Positions 26,097 to 33,586 of a stretch of 64,000 nucleotides of DNA are shown here, one piece after another. How positions within the stretch are numbered: position 1 is the first letter of the stretch; each line of letters begins with the position of its first letter. Position numbers and translations under genes: made by a program. Source of the stretch: Alistipes communis (GTDB taxonomy: Bacteria; Bacteroidota; Bacteroidia; Bacteroidales; Rikenellaceae). The notes below the pieces were generated by a model that saw only the letters and a list, made by a program, of their open reading frames with translations, ran no database searches and was not told the DNA's origin. Location: positions 2,480,001 through 2,544,000 of the forward strand of contig NZ_AP019735.1 in assembly GCF_006542665.1 (NCBI RefSeq), given 5' to 3'.

Positions 26097-27103
26097 AGAT
26101 TGTCATACTCAACTGGAACGGAGCCGCCCATCTGCGGTGCTTCCTTCCCTCGGTGGTGCGCACCGCTCCGCCGGGGGTGGAGATCGTCGTGGCGGACAAC
26201 GGTTCGACCGACGGGTCGGCGGCGCTCGTCGAGCGGGAGTTTCCGTCGGTTACGTTGCTCCGGCTGCCGGAAAACTACGGTTTCGCCGGAGGTTACAACC
26301 GCGCGTTGGAGCGGTTGGAGGGCGATTACTGGGTGCTGCTCAACTCCGACGTCGAACCTGCGGAGGGGTGGTTGGAGCCGCTGATCGCGGAGCTCGACGC
26401 GCAGCCCGACGTGGCTGTCGTGGGGCCGAAACTGCTCTCCTGCGCCGAGCGCGACCGGTTCGAGTATGCGGGTGCTGCGGGCGGATTCATCGACTGGTTC
26501 GGTTTCCCGTTCTGTCGGGGACGTATCCTGCGGACGTTGGAGAAGGATCGGGGGCAGTACGACGACACCCGCGATGTCTTTTGGGTGAGCGGTGCGGCCT
26601 TCTGCTGCCGTGCGGAGGTATTCCGCCGCATGGGCGGTTTCGACGCCGGCTTCTTCGCCCACATGGAGGAGATCGACCTTTGCTGGCGGATGCAGCTGGC
26701 GGGGTGGCGCGTGCGCGTCGTCCCCCGAAGCAGGGTGTGGCATTTGGGCGGCGGCACGTTGCAGAACGATTCGCCGCGCAAACTCTACCTCAATTACCGC
26801 AACAACCTCGCGATGCTCTTCAAGTGCGCGTCGCCCGTGCAGCGTGTCGCGGTGGCTGTGCTGAGGCCCCTTGCGGATGCCGCCGCAGCGCTGGTTTATC
26901 TGTTGAAAGGACAATGCGCACAGGCCGGTGCGGTCGCCTGCGCCTACCGCGATTTTCTGGCGCGGCACGGTGAACTCGCTCGCCAGCGCCGTGCCGTACA
27001 GCAATCGAAGCGCCGTCGGGCGGCGCATATCTACCACGGTTCGATCATCCTGCGCTACCTGCTGGGGCGACGGGTGTTCGGCGAACGGATGCAAGGCTTA
27101 TGA
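26084..27103 (+). CDS. Family 2 glycosyltransferase
   Basis: 339 residues from ATG 26084 (MSVVKIVILNWNG), chosen because the GT-A fold begins right there; the longer upstream opening is shadow frame of the acyltransferase. Motifs: ADNGSTDGS, LPENYGFAGGYN, LLNSDVEP (DXD-like), FWVSGAAFCCRAEVFRRMGGFDAGFFAHMEEIDLCWR, a rhamnosyltransferase-like pattern. A C-terminal hydrophobic/amphipathic stretch suggests membrane association. It probably adds a sugar to a cell-envelope glycan; donor and acceptor are unknown. It overlaps both neighbours (13 bases upstream, 4 downstream). Confidence 0.93.
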   Translation: MSVVKIVILNWNGAAHLRCFLPSVVRTAPPGVEIVVADNGSTDGSAALVEREFPSVTLLRLPENYGFAGGYNRALERLEGDYWVLLNSDVEPAEGWLEPLIAELDAQPDVAVVGPKLLSCAERDRFEYAGAAGGFIDWFGFPFCRGRILRTLEKDRGQYDDTRDVFWVSGAAFCCRAEVFRRMGGFDAGFFAHMEEIDLCWRMQLAGWRVRVVPRSRVWHLGGGTLQNDSPRKLYLNYRNNLAMLFKCASPVQRVAVAVLRPLADAAAALVYLLKGQCAQAGAVACAYRDFLARHGELARQRRAVQQSKRRRAAHIYHGSIILRYLLGRRVFGERMQGL

Positions 27104-27834
27104 AAAAGTTGGTGATTATCCCGACCTACAACGAGCGCGAGAACGTCTCGCGCATGATCTCGAAAGTGATGTCGCTCTTCGGCGGCTACGACCTGCTCAT
27201 CGTCGACGACGGTTCGCCCGACGGTACGGCCGCCATCGTCCGCGGGCGGCAGGAGGAGTTTCCCGGGCGGGTGCATCTTATCGAGCGCAGCGGGAAATTG
27301 GGATTGGGAACGGCCTACATCGCAGGATTCCGGTGGGCATTGGCACACGGTTACGATCTGGTTTACGAGATGGACTGCGACTTTTCGCACAACCCCGACG
27401 ATCTGGAACGGCTGACGGCGGCTGTGACCGGCGGTGCCGACGTGGCGGTAGGGTCGCGCTATTCGCGCGGCGTGAACGTGGTCAACTGGCCGATGTCGCG
27501 GCTGCTGATGTCCTATTATGCCTCGAAATACGTGCGGATTGTCACCCGCATGCCTGTGTGCGACGCCACGGCGGGGTTCGTCTGCTGGTCGCGCCGCGTG
27601 TTGGAGACGATCGACCTCGACGCCGTACGCATGGTGGGCTACGGGTTTCAGGTGGAGATGAAGTATACGGCATGGAAGCTCGGGTTCCGTATCGACGAGG
27701 TGTCGATCGTCTTCGTCGACCGCACGGAGGGAATCTCCAAGATGTCGGGCGGTATCTTCGGCGAAGCCTTCTGGGGCGTGCTCAAACTGCCGTGGCGCAG
27801 GATTCGGCCGAAACTTCCGGCAGCGCGGGAGTAG
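27100..27834 (+). CDS. Polyprenol-phosphate mannosyltransferase-like GT2
   Basis: 244 residues, close to Dpm1-type enzymes in length and motifs: IIPTYNERENVSRMI, IVDDGSPDGTAAIV, GLGTAYIAGFRWAL, EMDCDFSHNPDDL, GSRYSRG, and CDATAGFVCWSR. No C-terminal membrane helices follow, as in single-domain DPMS. It would transfer mannose (or glucose) from a nucleotide sugar to polyprenyl phosphate on the cytoplasmic face. The ATGA overlap couples it to the upstream GT2. It is the last gene of the operon, ahead of a strong terminator. Confidence 0.92.
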   Translation: MKKLVIIPTYNERENVSRMISKVMSLFGGYDLLIVDDGSPDGTAAIVRGRQEEFPGRVHLIERSGKLGLGTAYIAGFRWALAHGYDLVYEMDCDFSHNPDDLERLTAAVTGGADVAVGSRYSRGVNVVNWPMSRLLMSYYASKYVRIVTRMPVCDATAGFVCWSRRVLETIDLDAVRMVGYGFQVEMKYTAWKLGFRIDEVSIVFVDRTEGISKMSGGIFGEAFWGVLKLPWRRIRPKLPAARE

Positions 27835-27866
27835 GATGGGCGGCCCGCGGCAATTCGTATAAATAA

Positions 27867-27905
27867 AACAGTCCGGCGACCTCCATACAAGGTCGCCGGA
27901 CTGTT
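27867..27905. terminator. Bidirectional terminator
   Basis: A 16-bp stem (AACAGTCCGGCGACCT with its complement at 27890-27905) has a 7-base loop. An A-rich flank at 27861-27868 supplies a T run for the minus-strand glnS transcript. It separates the convergent GT2 operon and glnS. Confidence 0.85.
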
Positions 27906-27931
27906 CGCTTTGCCGGGAACGTTCCTTATTG

Positions 27932-29611
27932 CTACTTGTTGATCTTCGCCCACGAATCTTTGAGCGTCACCGTGCGGTTGAAGACGGGATGCCCGGGCGT
28001 GGTGTCGGTGTCGGGGCAGAAGTAGCCCACGCGCTCGAACTGGAAGGTGCGGCCCGGTTCGGCGCCCGCCAGCGACGGTTCGAGCCAGCCTTTCGTGACG
28101 ATCATCGATTCGGGATTGAGGTTGTCCTCCCACGTCTGTCCCTCCTCGCAGTCGTCGGGATTCTCCTTCGTGAAGAGCGGGTTGAACAGGCGGATTTCGG
28201 CTTCGAAAGCGTGGCGGGCCGATACCCAGTGGATGACGCCCTTCACGCGGCGGCCGTCGCTCGACGAGCCGCCTCCCGACTGCGGGTCGTAGGTGCAGCG
28301 CAACTCGACGACGTTTCCTTCGGCATCCTTGACCGCTTCCTCGCACTTGATGAGGTAGGCGTAGCGCAGCCGCACTTCGCCGCCCGGTTGCAGGCGGAAG
28401 AATTTCTTGGGCGGATTCTCCATGAAATCGTCGCGCTCGATGTAGAGCTCGCGCGAGAAGGGCACCTGCCGCGTACCGGCCGATGGATCTTCGGGGTTGT
28501 TGACGCACTCGAAGTATTCCACCTTCCCTTCGGGGTAGTTCGTCACGGTCACCTTGACGGGGTTCAAGACGGCCATGCGGCGCTCGGCCACCTTGTTGAG
28601 ATCCTCGCGCACGCAGTACTCCATCTTGCCGAGGTCGATTACGTTGTCGCGTTTGGCGACGCCCACCATTTCGGCGAAGGCGCGTACCGAAGCCGGCGTG
28701 TATCCCTTGCGGCGCAGGGCGCAGATCGTCGGCATACGCGGGTCGTCCCAGCCCATGACGGCGCCCTCCTGCACGAGTTTCAGCAGTTTGCGTTTCGACA
28801 TCATCGTGTAGGTCAGGTTCAGCCGCGCGAACTCGTACTGGTGCGACGGCCAGATGCCGAGCGCCTGGATGAACCAGTCGTAGAGCGGACGGTGGACGTC
28901 GAATTCGAGCGTGCAGATCGAGTGGGTGATGTGCTCGATCGAGTCGCTCTGCCCGTGGGCGTAGTCGTACATCGGGTAGATGCACCACTTGTCGCCCGTG
29001 CGGTGGTGGCGGGCATGGATGATGCGGTACATGATCGGGTCGCGGAAGAGCATGTTGGGATGCGCCATGTCGATCTTGGCACGCAGCACCTTCTCGCCGT
29101 CGGCGAACTCGCCCGCCTTCATGCGTTCGAACAGGTCGAGGTTCTCCTCCGCCGAACGGTTGCGCCACGGCGACTCTTTGCCCGGCTCGGAGACCGTGCC
29201 GCGGCCTTCGCGGATCTGCTCCTGCGTCTGGTCGTCGACATAGGCCAGCCCTTTGCGGATCAACTCCTTGGCCCATTCGTAGAGCTGGTCGAAATAGTCC
29301 GACGCATAGCGTTCGAGCGCCCAGTCGAAGCCCAGCCAGCGGATGTCGCGCTTGATCGAGTCGACATACTCGACGTCCTCCTTCGTGGGGTTCGTGTCGT
29401 CGAAACGCAGGTTGCACTTGCCGCCGTATTTCTGCGCCAGCCCGAAGTTGATGCAGATGCTCTTGGCATGGCCGATGTGCAGGTAGCCGTTGGGTTCCGG
29501 CGGGAAGCGGGTCTGTATGGCGACGCCGCGGTCGGCGGCTTCCTTGACGATCTCTTCGAGGAAATTCAGCGACTTCTCCTTCGCTGCGGGTTCGTTGGTT
29601 TCGATAGCCAT
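27932..29611 (-). CDS. glnS: Glutamine--tRNA ligase
   Basis: 559 residues from ATG 29611 (MAIETNEPAAKEKS), preferred over an in-frame ATG 11 codons upstream, which would overlap the promoter. It has HIGH (PPEPNGYLHIGHAKS) and the KMSKS equivalent MSKRK, with the GlnRS-specific DDTNP and the C-terminal anticodon-binding beta barrels (GYFCPDTDTTPGHPVFNRTVTL). A -7 box TAATTTTG lies at 29639-29632; the -33 is poor. The presence of GlnRS means tRNA-Gln need not be charged through GatCAB transamidation. Confidence 0.97.
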   Translation of the reverse strand: MAIETNEPAAKEKSLNFLEEIVKEAADRGVAIQTRFPPEPNGYLHIGHAKSICINFGLAQKYGGKCNLRFDDTNPTKEDVEYVDSIKRDIRWLGFDWALERYASDYFDQLYEWAKELIRKGLAYVDDQTQEQIREGRGTVSEPGKESPWRNRSAEENLDLFERMKAGEFADGEKVLRAKIDMAHPNMLFRDPIMYRIIHARHHRTGDKWCIYPMYDYAHGQSDSIEHITHSICTLEFDVHRPLYDWFIQALGIWPSHQYEFARLNLTYTMMSKRKLLKLVQEGAVMGWDDPRMPTICALRRKGYTPASVRAFAEMVGVAKRDNVIDLGKMEYCVREDLNKVAERRMAVLNPVKVTVTNYPEGKVEYFECVNNPEDPSAGTRQVPFSRELYIERDDFMENPPKKFFRLQPGGEVRLRYAYLIKCEEAVKDAEGNVVELRCTYDPQSGGGSSSDGRRVKGVIHWVSARHAFEAEIRLFNPLFTKENPDDCEEGQTWEDNLNPESMIVTKGWLEPSLAGAEPGRTFQFERVGYFCPDTDTTPGHPVFNRTVTLKDSWAKINK

Positions 29612-29659
29612 TGTTATCTCGTGTTTTTTTACAAAATTAGTCAAAAATTCCGGCTGCGG

Positions 29660-30778
29660 TTATCTCTGCGGGTGATTTCGCTGGTCGTAGAGCGTCTTTC
29701 CCAGCCGTACGCTCACCTGCACCACCTGCTGCGTGTAGAGCCCCGTGCCGTCGGTGTGGAAGATCATGCCCGCCTGCACGCGGATCGTCTCGCTCGCGAA
29801 CGACCGCTCGTAGCCCAGCCGCGTGCGGTTATAGATGCGGTCGCGCGTGCCGTACCACCGTTCGCCGGCGTAGAGCTCCGATCCGTAGCGGCCGAAGAGC
29901 GGCATGAGATTCTCGCCTACATAGAGGTTGTTCTCGAATTCGAGCCCCTTCCAGCCCAGACGCACGCGCAATTCGCCGCCCATGGGGGTCTTCCACCCCT
30001 CGTCGGCGATGCGGTCGCGCTGCGGAGCCCACAGGAACCCTGCGCGAAAGTCGTACCAGAAAGGCCGTTCGACCGTCGGCCGACCGTCGGCGTTGCGACG
30101 CACCACCTCGGCCGCCTTGCTGGCGAAACCGACGTAGGGGTTGGCCAGCATGTTGTCCACCACGTTGCCTTCGGTCAGGGCGCTGTTGGCGAAATGGAAC
30201 ATCGAAAGCCCCCCCCCGACGTACCAGCGTTTGTCCGCCTCGCGCGACCAATCCTTATGAATCGCTCCGAAGATGCGGAACTTCTCGCGCGAATATTCCG
30301 AATACATCCCTTCCCAGTTGAGCACCAGTTCGGCGCGCAGCCCCTTCGGGTTGCGGTAACGCACCGCCATGCCCTGGATCGTGGGGTCGTAGACGCGCAG
30401 CGAGTCGTTGAAGAAGGCGTGCGAGTAGTCGCCGCGCAGTTCGTCGCGCGAGAAGATACCCACGTCGGCCCCGAGCCGTTCGGCGCGGTAGGCGTACGAC
30501 GCCAGAGGCCGCACCTCCGAGAAGTAGTCGCGGTTGTCGCCGAAGTCCTTCTGCATCTGGACTCCGAAACGCAGCGTATTGCGGTCCAGCCAGTTGTAGC
30601 TTACGGCCGTCGACAGGTCGGCCAGAAAGATCGTCTGCGACTCGTTGCACGAACTGCCCGTGAATTCGCGATTGTCGAAGCGCGTCTTGAAGTCGGCCTC
30701 CCAGCCGACGCGCTGCGCCTGCACGCTGCCCGCGCAGGCGATTGCGGCCAGCAGGCCGAAGATTTGTCTGATGTTCAT
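29660..30778 (-). CDS. Outer-membrane beta-barrel protein, unknown function
   Basis: 372 residues with a signal peptide (MNIRQIFGLLAAIACAGSVQAQ) and alternating amphipathic strands rich in Tyr, Trp and Arg throughout, ending in a short basic tail. It looks like an OmpW/DUF2490-sized barrel, but I recognise no family motif with confidence. A run of nine G in the coding strand (30217-30209, encoding Gly-Gly-Gly in VGGGLS) is an obvious slippage site. The promoter -7 TAATTTTG (30808-30801) is divergent from the trmH promoter. Confidence 0.75.
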   Translation of the reverse strand: MNIRQIFGLLAAIACAGSVQAQRVGWEADFKTRFDNREFTGSSCNESQTIFLADLSTAVSYNWLDRNTLRFGVQMQKDFGDNRDYFSEVRPLASYAYRAERLGADVGIFSRDELRGDYSHAFFNDSLRVYDPTIQGMAVRYRNPKGLRAELVLNWEGMYSEYSREKFRIFGAIHKDWSREADKRWYVGGGLSMFHFANSALTEGNVVDNMLANPYVGFASKAAEVVRRNADGRPTVERPFWYDFRAGFLWAPQRDRIADEGWKTPMGGELRVRLGWKGLEFENNLYVGENLMPLFGRYGSELYAGERWYGTRDRIYNRTRLGYERSFASETIRVQAGMIFHTDGTGLYTQQVVQVSVRLGKTLYDQRNHPQR

Positions 30779-30800
30779 AGTCGAATCGGAAATATCGCGC

Positions 30801-30838
30801 CAAAATTACATATTTTATCCCGATTTGTGTTACTTTTG
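30801..30838. promoter_or_regulatory. Divergent promoter pair
   Basis: Minus-strand -7 box TAATTTTG (30808-30801) for the barrel gene and plus-strand -7 box TACTTTTG (30831-30838) for the RNA methylase gene, both perfect TAnnTTTG. No clear -33 TTTG on either side. Confidence 0.55.
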
Positions 30839-30860
30839 TCCCCGAAATTAGCTGTCGGTC

Positions 30861-31397
30861 ATGCGAAAAATCACGAATGAAGAGTTGCATCGCCCCTCGG
30901 TCGAGGAGTTCGCCGCGATGCCCAAGCTGCCGCTGGTGGTCGTGCTCGACAACGTGCGGTCGGCACAGAACGTCGGATCGTTCTTCCGCACGGGCGATGC
31001 CTTCGCCGTCGAGCGGATCGCCCTGTGCGGCATTACGGCCGTGCCGCCCTGTCGGGAGCTTCACAAGACGGCGCTCGGTGCCGAGCAGAGCGTGGCATGG
31101 ACGCATCATGCGTCGACCGTGGAGTGCATCGACGGGCTGCGTGCCGCGGGTTACCGCGTGCTGGCCGTCGAGCAGGTCGAGGGCGCGGCGATGCTCGACG
31201 CGTTGGCCGTCGATCCGCAGGCGCGTTATGCGCTCGTCTTCGGCAACGAGGTCGAAGGGGTATCGCAGGAGGCGGTCGACCGCTGCGACGGCGCGGTGGA
31301 GATCCCCCAGTTGGGTACCAAACACTCGCTCAACGTTTCGGTGTCGGGCGGGGTCGTTTTGTGGGAATTCTTTTGCCGGATTCGCTCAAAAGCGTAA
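30861..31397 (+). CDS. TrmH/SpoU-family RNA 2'-O-methyltransferase
   Basis: 178 residues, a single SPOUT domain. The three motifs are present: NVRSAQNVGSFFRT (motif 1), ALVFGNEVEGVS (motif 2) and IPQLGTKHSLNVSVSGGVVLWE (motif 3). It lacks the N-terminal substrate-binding domain of RlmB-type enzymes, like TrmL/TrmH-type small members. It is expected to methylate a ribose 2'-OH in tRNA or rRNA using SAM; the exact site is unknown. The TAA stop forms part of the panB -7 promoter box. Confidence 0.92.
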   Translation: MRKITNEELHRPSVEEFAAMPKLPLVVVLDNVRSAQNVGSFFRTGDAFAVERIALCGITAVPPCRELHKTALGAEQSVAWTHHASTVECIDGLRAAGYRVLAVEQVEGAAMLDALAVDPQARYALVFGNEVEGVSQEAVDRCDGAVEIPQLGTKHSLNVSVSGGVVLWEFFCRIRSKA

Positions 31398-31402
31398 CTT
31401 TG
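31372..31402 (+). promoter_or_regulatory. panB promoter
   Basis: TTTG (31372-31375), 19 bases, TAACTTTG (31395-31402) is a perfect Bacteroidota housekeeping promoter. It overlaps the 3' end and stop codon of the upstream methylase gene. Confidence 0.85.
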
Positions 31403-31478
31403 CCGGCGAAAAACCGCCGACGCGGCCGGAACGCCCCCGACGGATCATGTCAAAATATTAACCAAAACAGAAGAACGA

Positions 31479-32294
31479 ATGTCTGTTGAGAGTAAAGTTC
31501 GGGCGGTTACGACCCTCCGGCTCAAAGAGATGAAAGATCGCGGCGAAAAGATCGCCATGCTCACGTCATACGACTATTCGATGGCGAAGATCGTCGACGC
31601 CGCAGGTGTCGACGTGATTCTGGTGGGCGACTCGGCCGCCAACGTCATGGCGGGTTACGAGACGACGGTTCCCATTACGCTCGATGCGATGATTTATCAT
31701 GCCCGTTCGGTCGTGCGTGCCGTCGAACGGGCGCTGGTGGTGGTCGACCTGCCTTTCGGAACCTATCAGGGCAATTCGAAGATGGCCCTCGACTCGGCCA
31801 TCCGGATCATGAAGGAGACCGAGGCCGACGCCGTGAAGCTCGAAGGCGGCGAGGAGATCCTCGAATCGGTCGAGCGCATCCTCACGGCCGGCATTCCGAT
31901 CATGGGGCATCTGGGGCTTACGCCGCAGTCGATCCACAAGTTCGGCACCTATACCGTCCGCGCCAGGGAAGAGGCCGAGGCCGAAAAGCTGGTGCGCGAC
32001 GCACGTCTTCTGGAAGAGGCCGGCTGCTTCGCCGTCGTGCTCGAAAAGATTCCCGCCGTGTTGGCCGAACGCGTGTCGAAGGAGTTGTCGATCCCCACGA
32101 TCGGCATCGGCGCCGGCGGCGGCACCGACGGGCAGGTGCTCGTGATCCACGACATGCTGGGCATCAACAAGGGCTTTTCGCCCCGCTTCCTGCGCCGCTA
32201 CGCCGACCTGCATACGGTGATGACCGATGCGGTGGGGCGGTACGTCGCCGATGTCAAGTCGCAGGACTTTCCCAACGAGCAGGAGCAGTATTGA
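31479..32294 (+). CDS. panB: 3-methyl-2-oxobutanoate hydroxymethyltransferase
   Basis: 271 residues, normal PanB length. Recognised by MLTSYDYSMAKIVDAAGVDVILVGDSAANVM, PFGTYQ, VKLEGG, MGHLGLTPQSIHKFGTY and the C-terminal IGIGAGGGTDGQVLVIHDMLG. It transfers a hydroxymethyl group from methylenetetrahydrofolate to ketoisovalerate, the first committed step of pantothenate and CoA synthesis. It has its own promoter and terminator, so it is monocistronic; panC and panD are not in the window. Confidence 0.97.
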   Translation: MSVESKVRAVTTLRLKEMKDRGEKIAMLTSYDYSMAKIVDAAGVDVILVGDSAANVMAGYETTVPITLDAMIYHARSVVRAVERALVVVDLPFGTYQGNSKMALDSAIRIMKETEADAVKLEGGEEILESVERILTAGIPIMGHLGLTPQSIHKFGTYTVRAREEAEAEKLVRDARLLEEAGCFAVVLEKIPAVLAERVSKELSIPTIGIGAGGGTDGQVLVIHDMLGINKGFSPRFLRRYADLHTVMTDAVGRYVADVKSQDFPNEQEQY

Positions 32295-32319
32295 CCGGTG
32301 CCTCCGTGCACGGGCTCGG

Positions 32320-32352
32320 AAGGGGACTTCGCCTTTTCGGCGGAGTCCCCTT
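32320..32352 (+). terminator. Terminator after panB
   Basis: AAGGGGACT (32320-32328) pairs with AGTCCCCTT (32344-32352), with an inner CGCC/GGCG helix, followed by TT. The first T residues after the stem double as the -33 box of the next promoter. Confidence 0.75.
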
Positions 32353-32381
32353 TGCCGTTTCACGGATTTTCGCTACTTTTA
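32351..32381 (+). promoter_or_regulatory. Promoter of esterase gene
   Basis: TTTG (32351-32354), 19 bases, TACTTTTA (32374-32381), one mismatch at the last -7 position. The esterase ATG is 27 bases downstream, and the upstream terminator stem abuts the -33 box. Confidence 0.7.
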
Positions 32382-32407
32382 TCGACGAATCCAAAACTCC
32401 GTTGCAG

Positions 32408-33214
32408 ATGAAACGCCTTTTCCTTTTGTTTTTCTGTTTCCTGTTCGCCGGTGCCGTCCATGCGGCCGATTACCGCTTCGAACGCGATATCCTCTACCGT
32501 ACGGATGCCTCCGGCGACTATGCGCGTCGGATGTGCCGCCTCGACGTGGCCTGCCCTCCCGATGCGGAGGATGCGCCGGTGGTGGTGTGGTTCCACGGCG
32601 GCGGTCTCACGGGCGGCAAGCGCGCCGTGCCGGAGGGGCTGATGAAGAAGGGGTTCGTGGTCGTGGGCGTCGGGTATCGGCTGATCCCGCACGTCGGGAC
32701 GCTCGACATCGTGGACGATGCCGCGGCGGCCGTGGCGTGGGTCTTCGACCATATCGCCGACTACGGCGGCAGCCCTTCGAAAATCTATATCGCGGGGCAC
32801 TCCGCGGGCGGCTATCTGGTCAATATGGTGGGGTTGGACCGTTCGCGGCTGGCGCGCTACGGCAAGGATGCCGATTCGCTGGCGGGCATCATCTCTTTCA
32901 GCGGTCATGCCATTACGCATTTCGCCGCGCGCAAGGCATTGGGTATGTCTGCGTTGCAGCCGCTCGTCGACGACACTGCGCCGCTCTATTACGTGCGGCC
33001 CGACTGTGCGCCGATACTGATTCTTTCGGGCGACCGCGAGTTGGAGATGAACGGCCGCTACGAGGAGACGGCCTATTTCTGGCGGATGATGCGGCTCGTT
33101 GGGCACGAGGACGTGACGCTCTGCGAGTTCGACGGTTATGACCACGGCAATATGCCCGCGGCGGGTTATCCCGTCGCCGTGCGCTTCATCTGCCGGTTGG
33201 AGGGGATCGAGTAG
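32408..33214 (+). CDS. Exported alpha/beta-hydrolase, esterase-like
   Basis: 268 residues from ATG 32408, chosen because it follows the promoter at the right distance and gives a standard signal peptide (MKRLFLLFFCFLFAGAVHA). It has the oxyanion HGGG motif (WFHGGGLTGG) and the nucleophile elbow GHSAGG, with a late FDGYDHGNM supplying the His; this is the HSL/BD-FAE carboxylesterase pattern. It is probably periplasmic and may hydrolyse an acyl ester, for example on a carbohydrate. There is no operon partner: it has its own promoter and is followed by repeats. Confidence 0.88.
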   Translation: MKRLFLLFFCFLFAGAVHAADYRFERDILYRTDASGDYARRMCRLDVACPPDAEDAPVVVWFHGGGLTGGKRAVPEGLMKKGFVVVGVGYRLIPHVGTLDIVDDAAAAVAWVFDHIADYGGSPSKIYIAGHSAGGYLVNMVGLDRSRLARYGKDADSLAGIISFSGHAITHFAARKALGMSALQPLVDDTAPLYYVRPDCAPILILSGDRELEMNGRYEETAYFWRMMRLVGHEDVTLCEFDGYDHGNMPAAGYPVAVRFICRLEGIE

Positions 33215-33267
33215 CAGAGCCGTCGGCGTACCTCCGTCGGTCGTGCGGATTCGTTCGTTTGCATGCT

Positions 33268-33485
33268 CCATTTCTCGCCTCGGTATAGCCCGAACTTCGT
33301 TCGGCTCTGCGCTCGGCTTGACGAAATGGTTGAATTTCTTTCTTCCATTTCTCGCCTCGGTATAGCCCGAACTGCGTTCGGTTCTGCGCTCGGCTTGACG
33401 AAATGGTTAAATTTCTTTCTTCCATTTCTCGCCTCGGCATAGCCCGAACTGCGTTCGGCTCTGCGCTCGGCTTGACGAAATGGTT
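33268..33485. repeat. Tandem repeat, 77 bp x about 3 copies
   Basis: Copies start at 33268, 33345 and 33422 and are nearly identical. Each begins CCATTTCTCGCC and ends GACGAAATGG, so the unit has terminal inverted arms CCATTTC/GAAATGG, and it contains an inner hairpin CCGAAC-N3-GTTCGG. Spacers between units read TTGAATTTCTTTCTT or close variants. It looks like an interspersed palindromic element amplified in place. It fills most of the 372 bases between the esterase and sulfatase stops. Confidence 0.88.
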
Positions 33486-33495
33486 CCGATAGAAT

Positions 33496-33528
33496 ACGTC
33501 CGGATTTCTCAGTGAGAAATCCGGACGT
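33496..33528. terminator. Bidirectional terminator hairpin
   Basis: A near-perfect palindrome (ACGTCCGGATTTCTCA, G, then its complement) could form a stem of about 14 bp with a minimal loop. It is placed between the convergent esterase and sulfatase genes, 59 bases after the sulfatase stop. Confidence 0.75.
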
Positions 33529-33586
33529 CGTGTCGAAGGCGGGCGTGTCGACGGATCGGGGCCGCCGTTCTCGCCTGCCCGGATTT

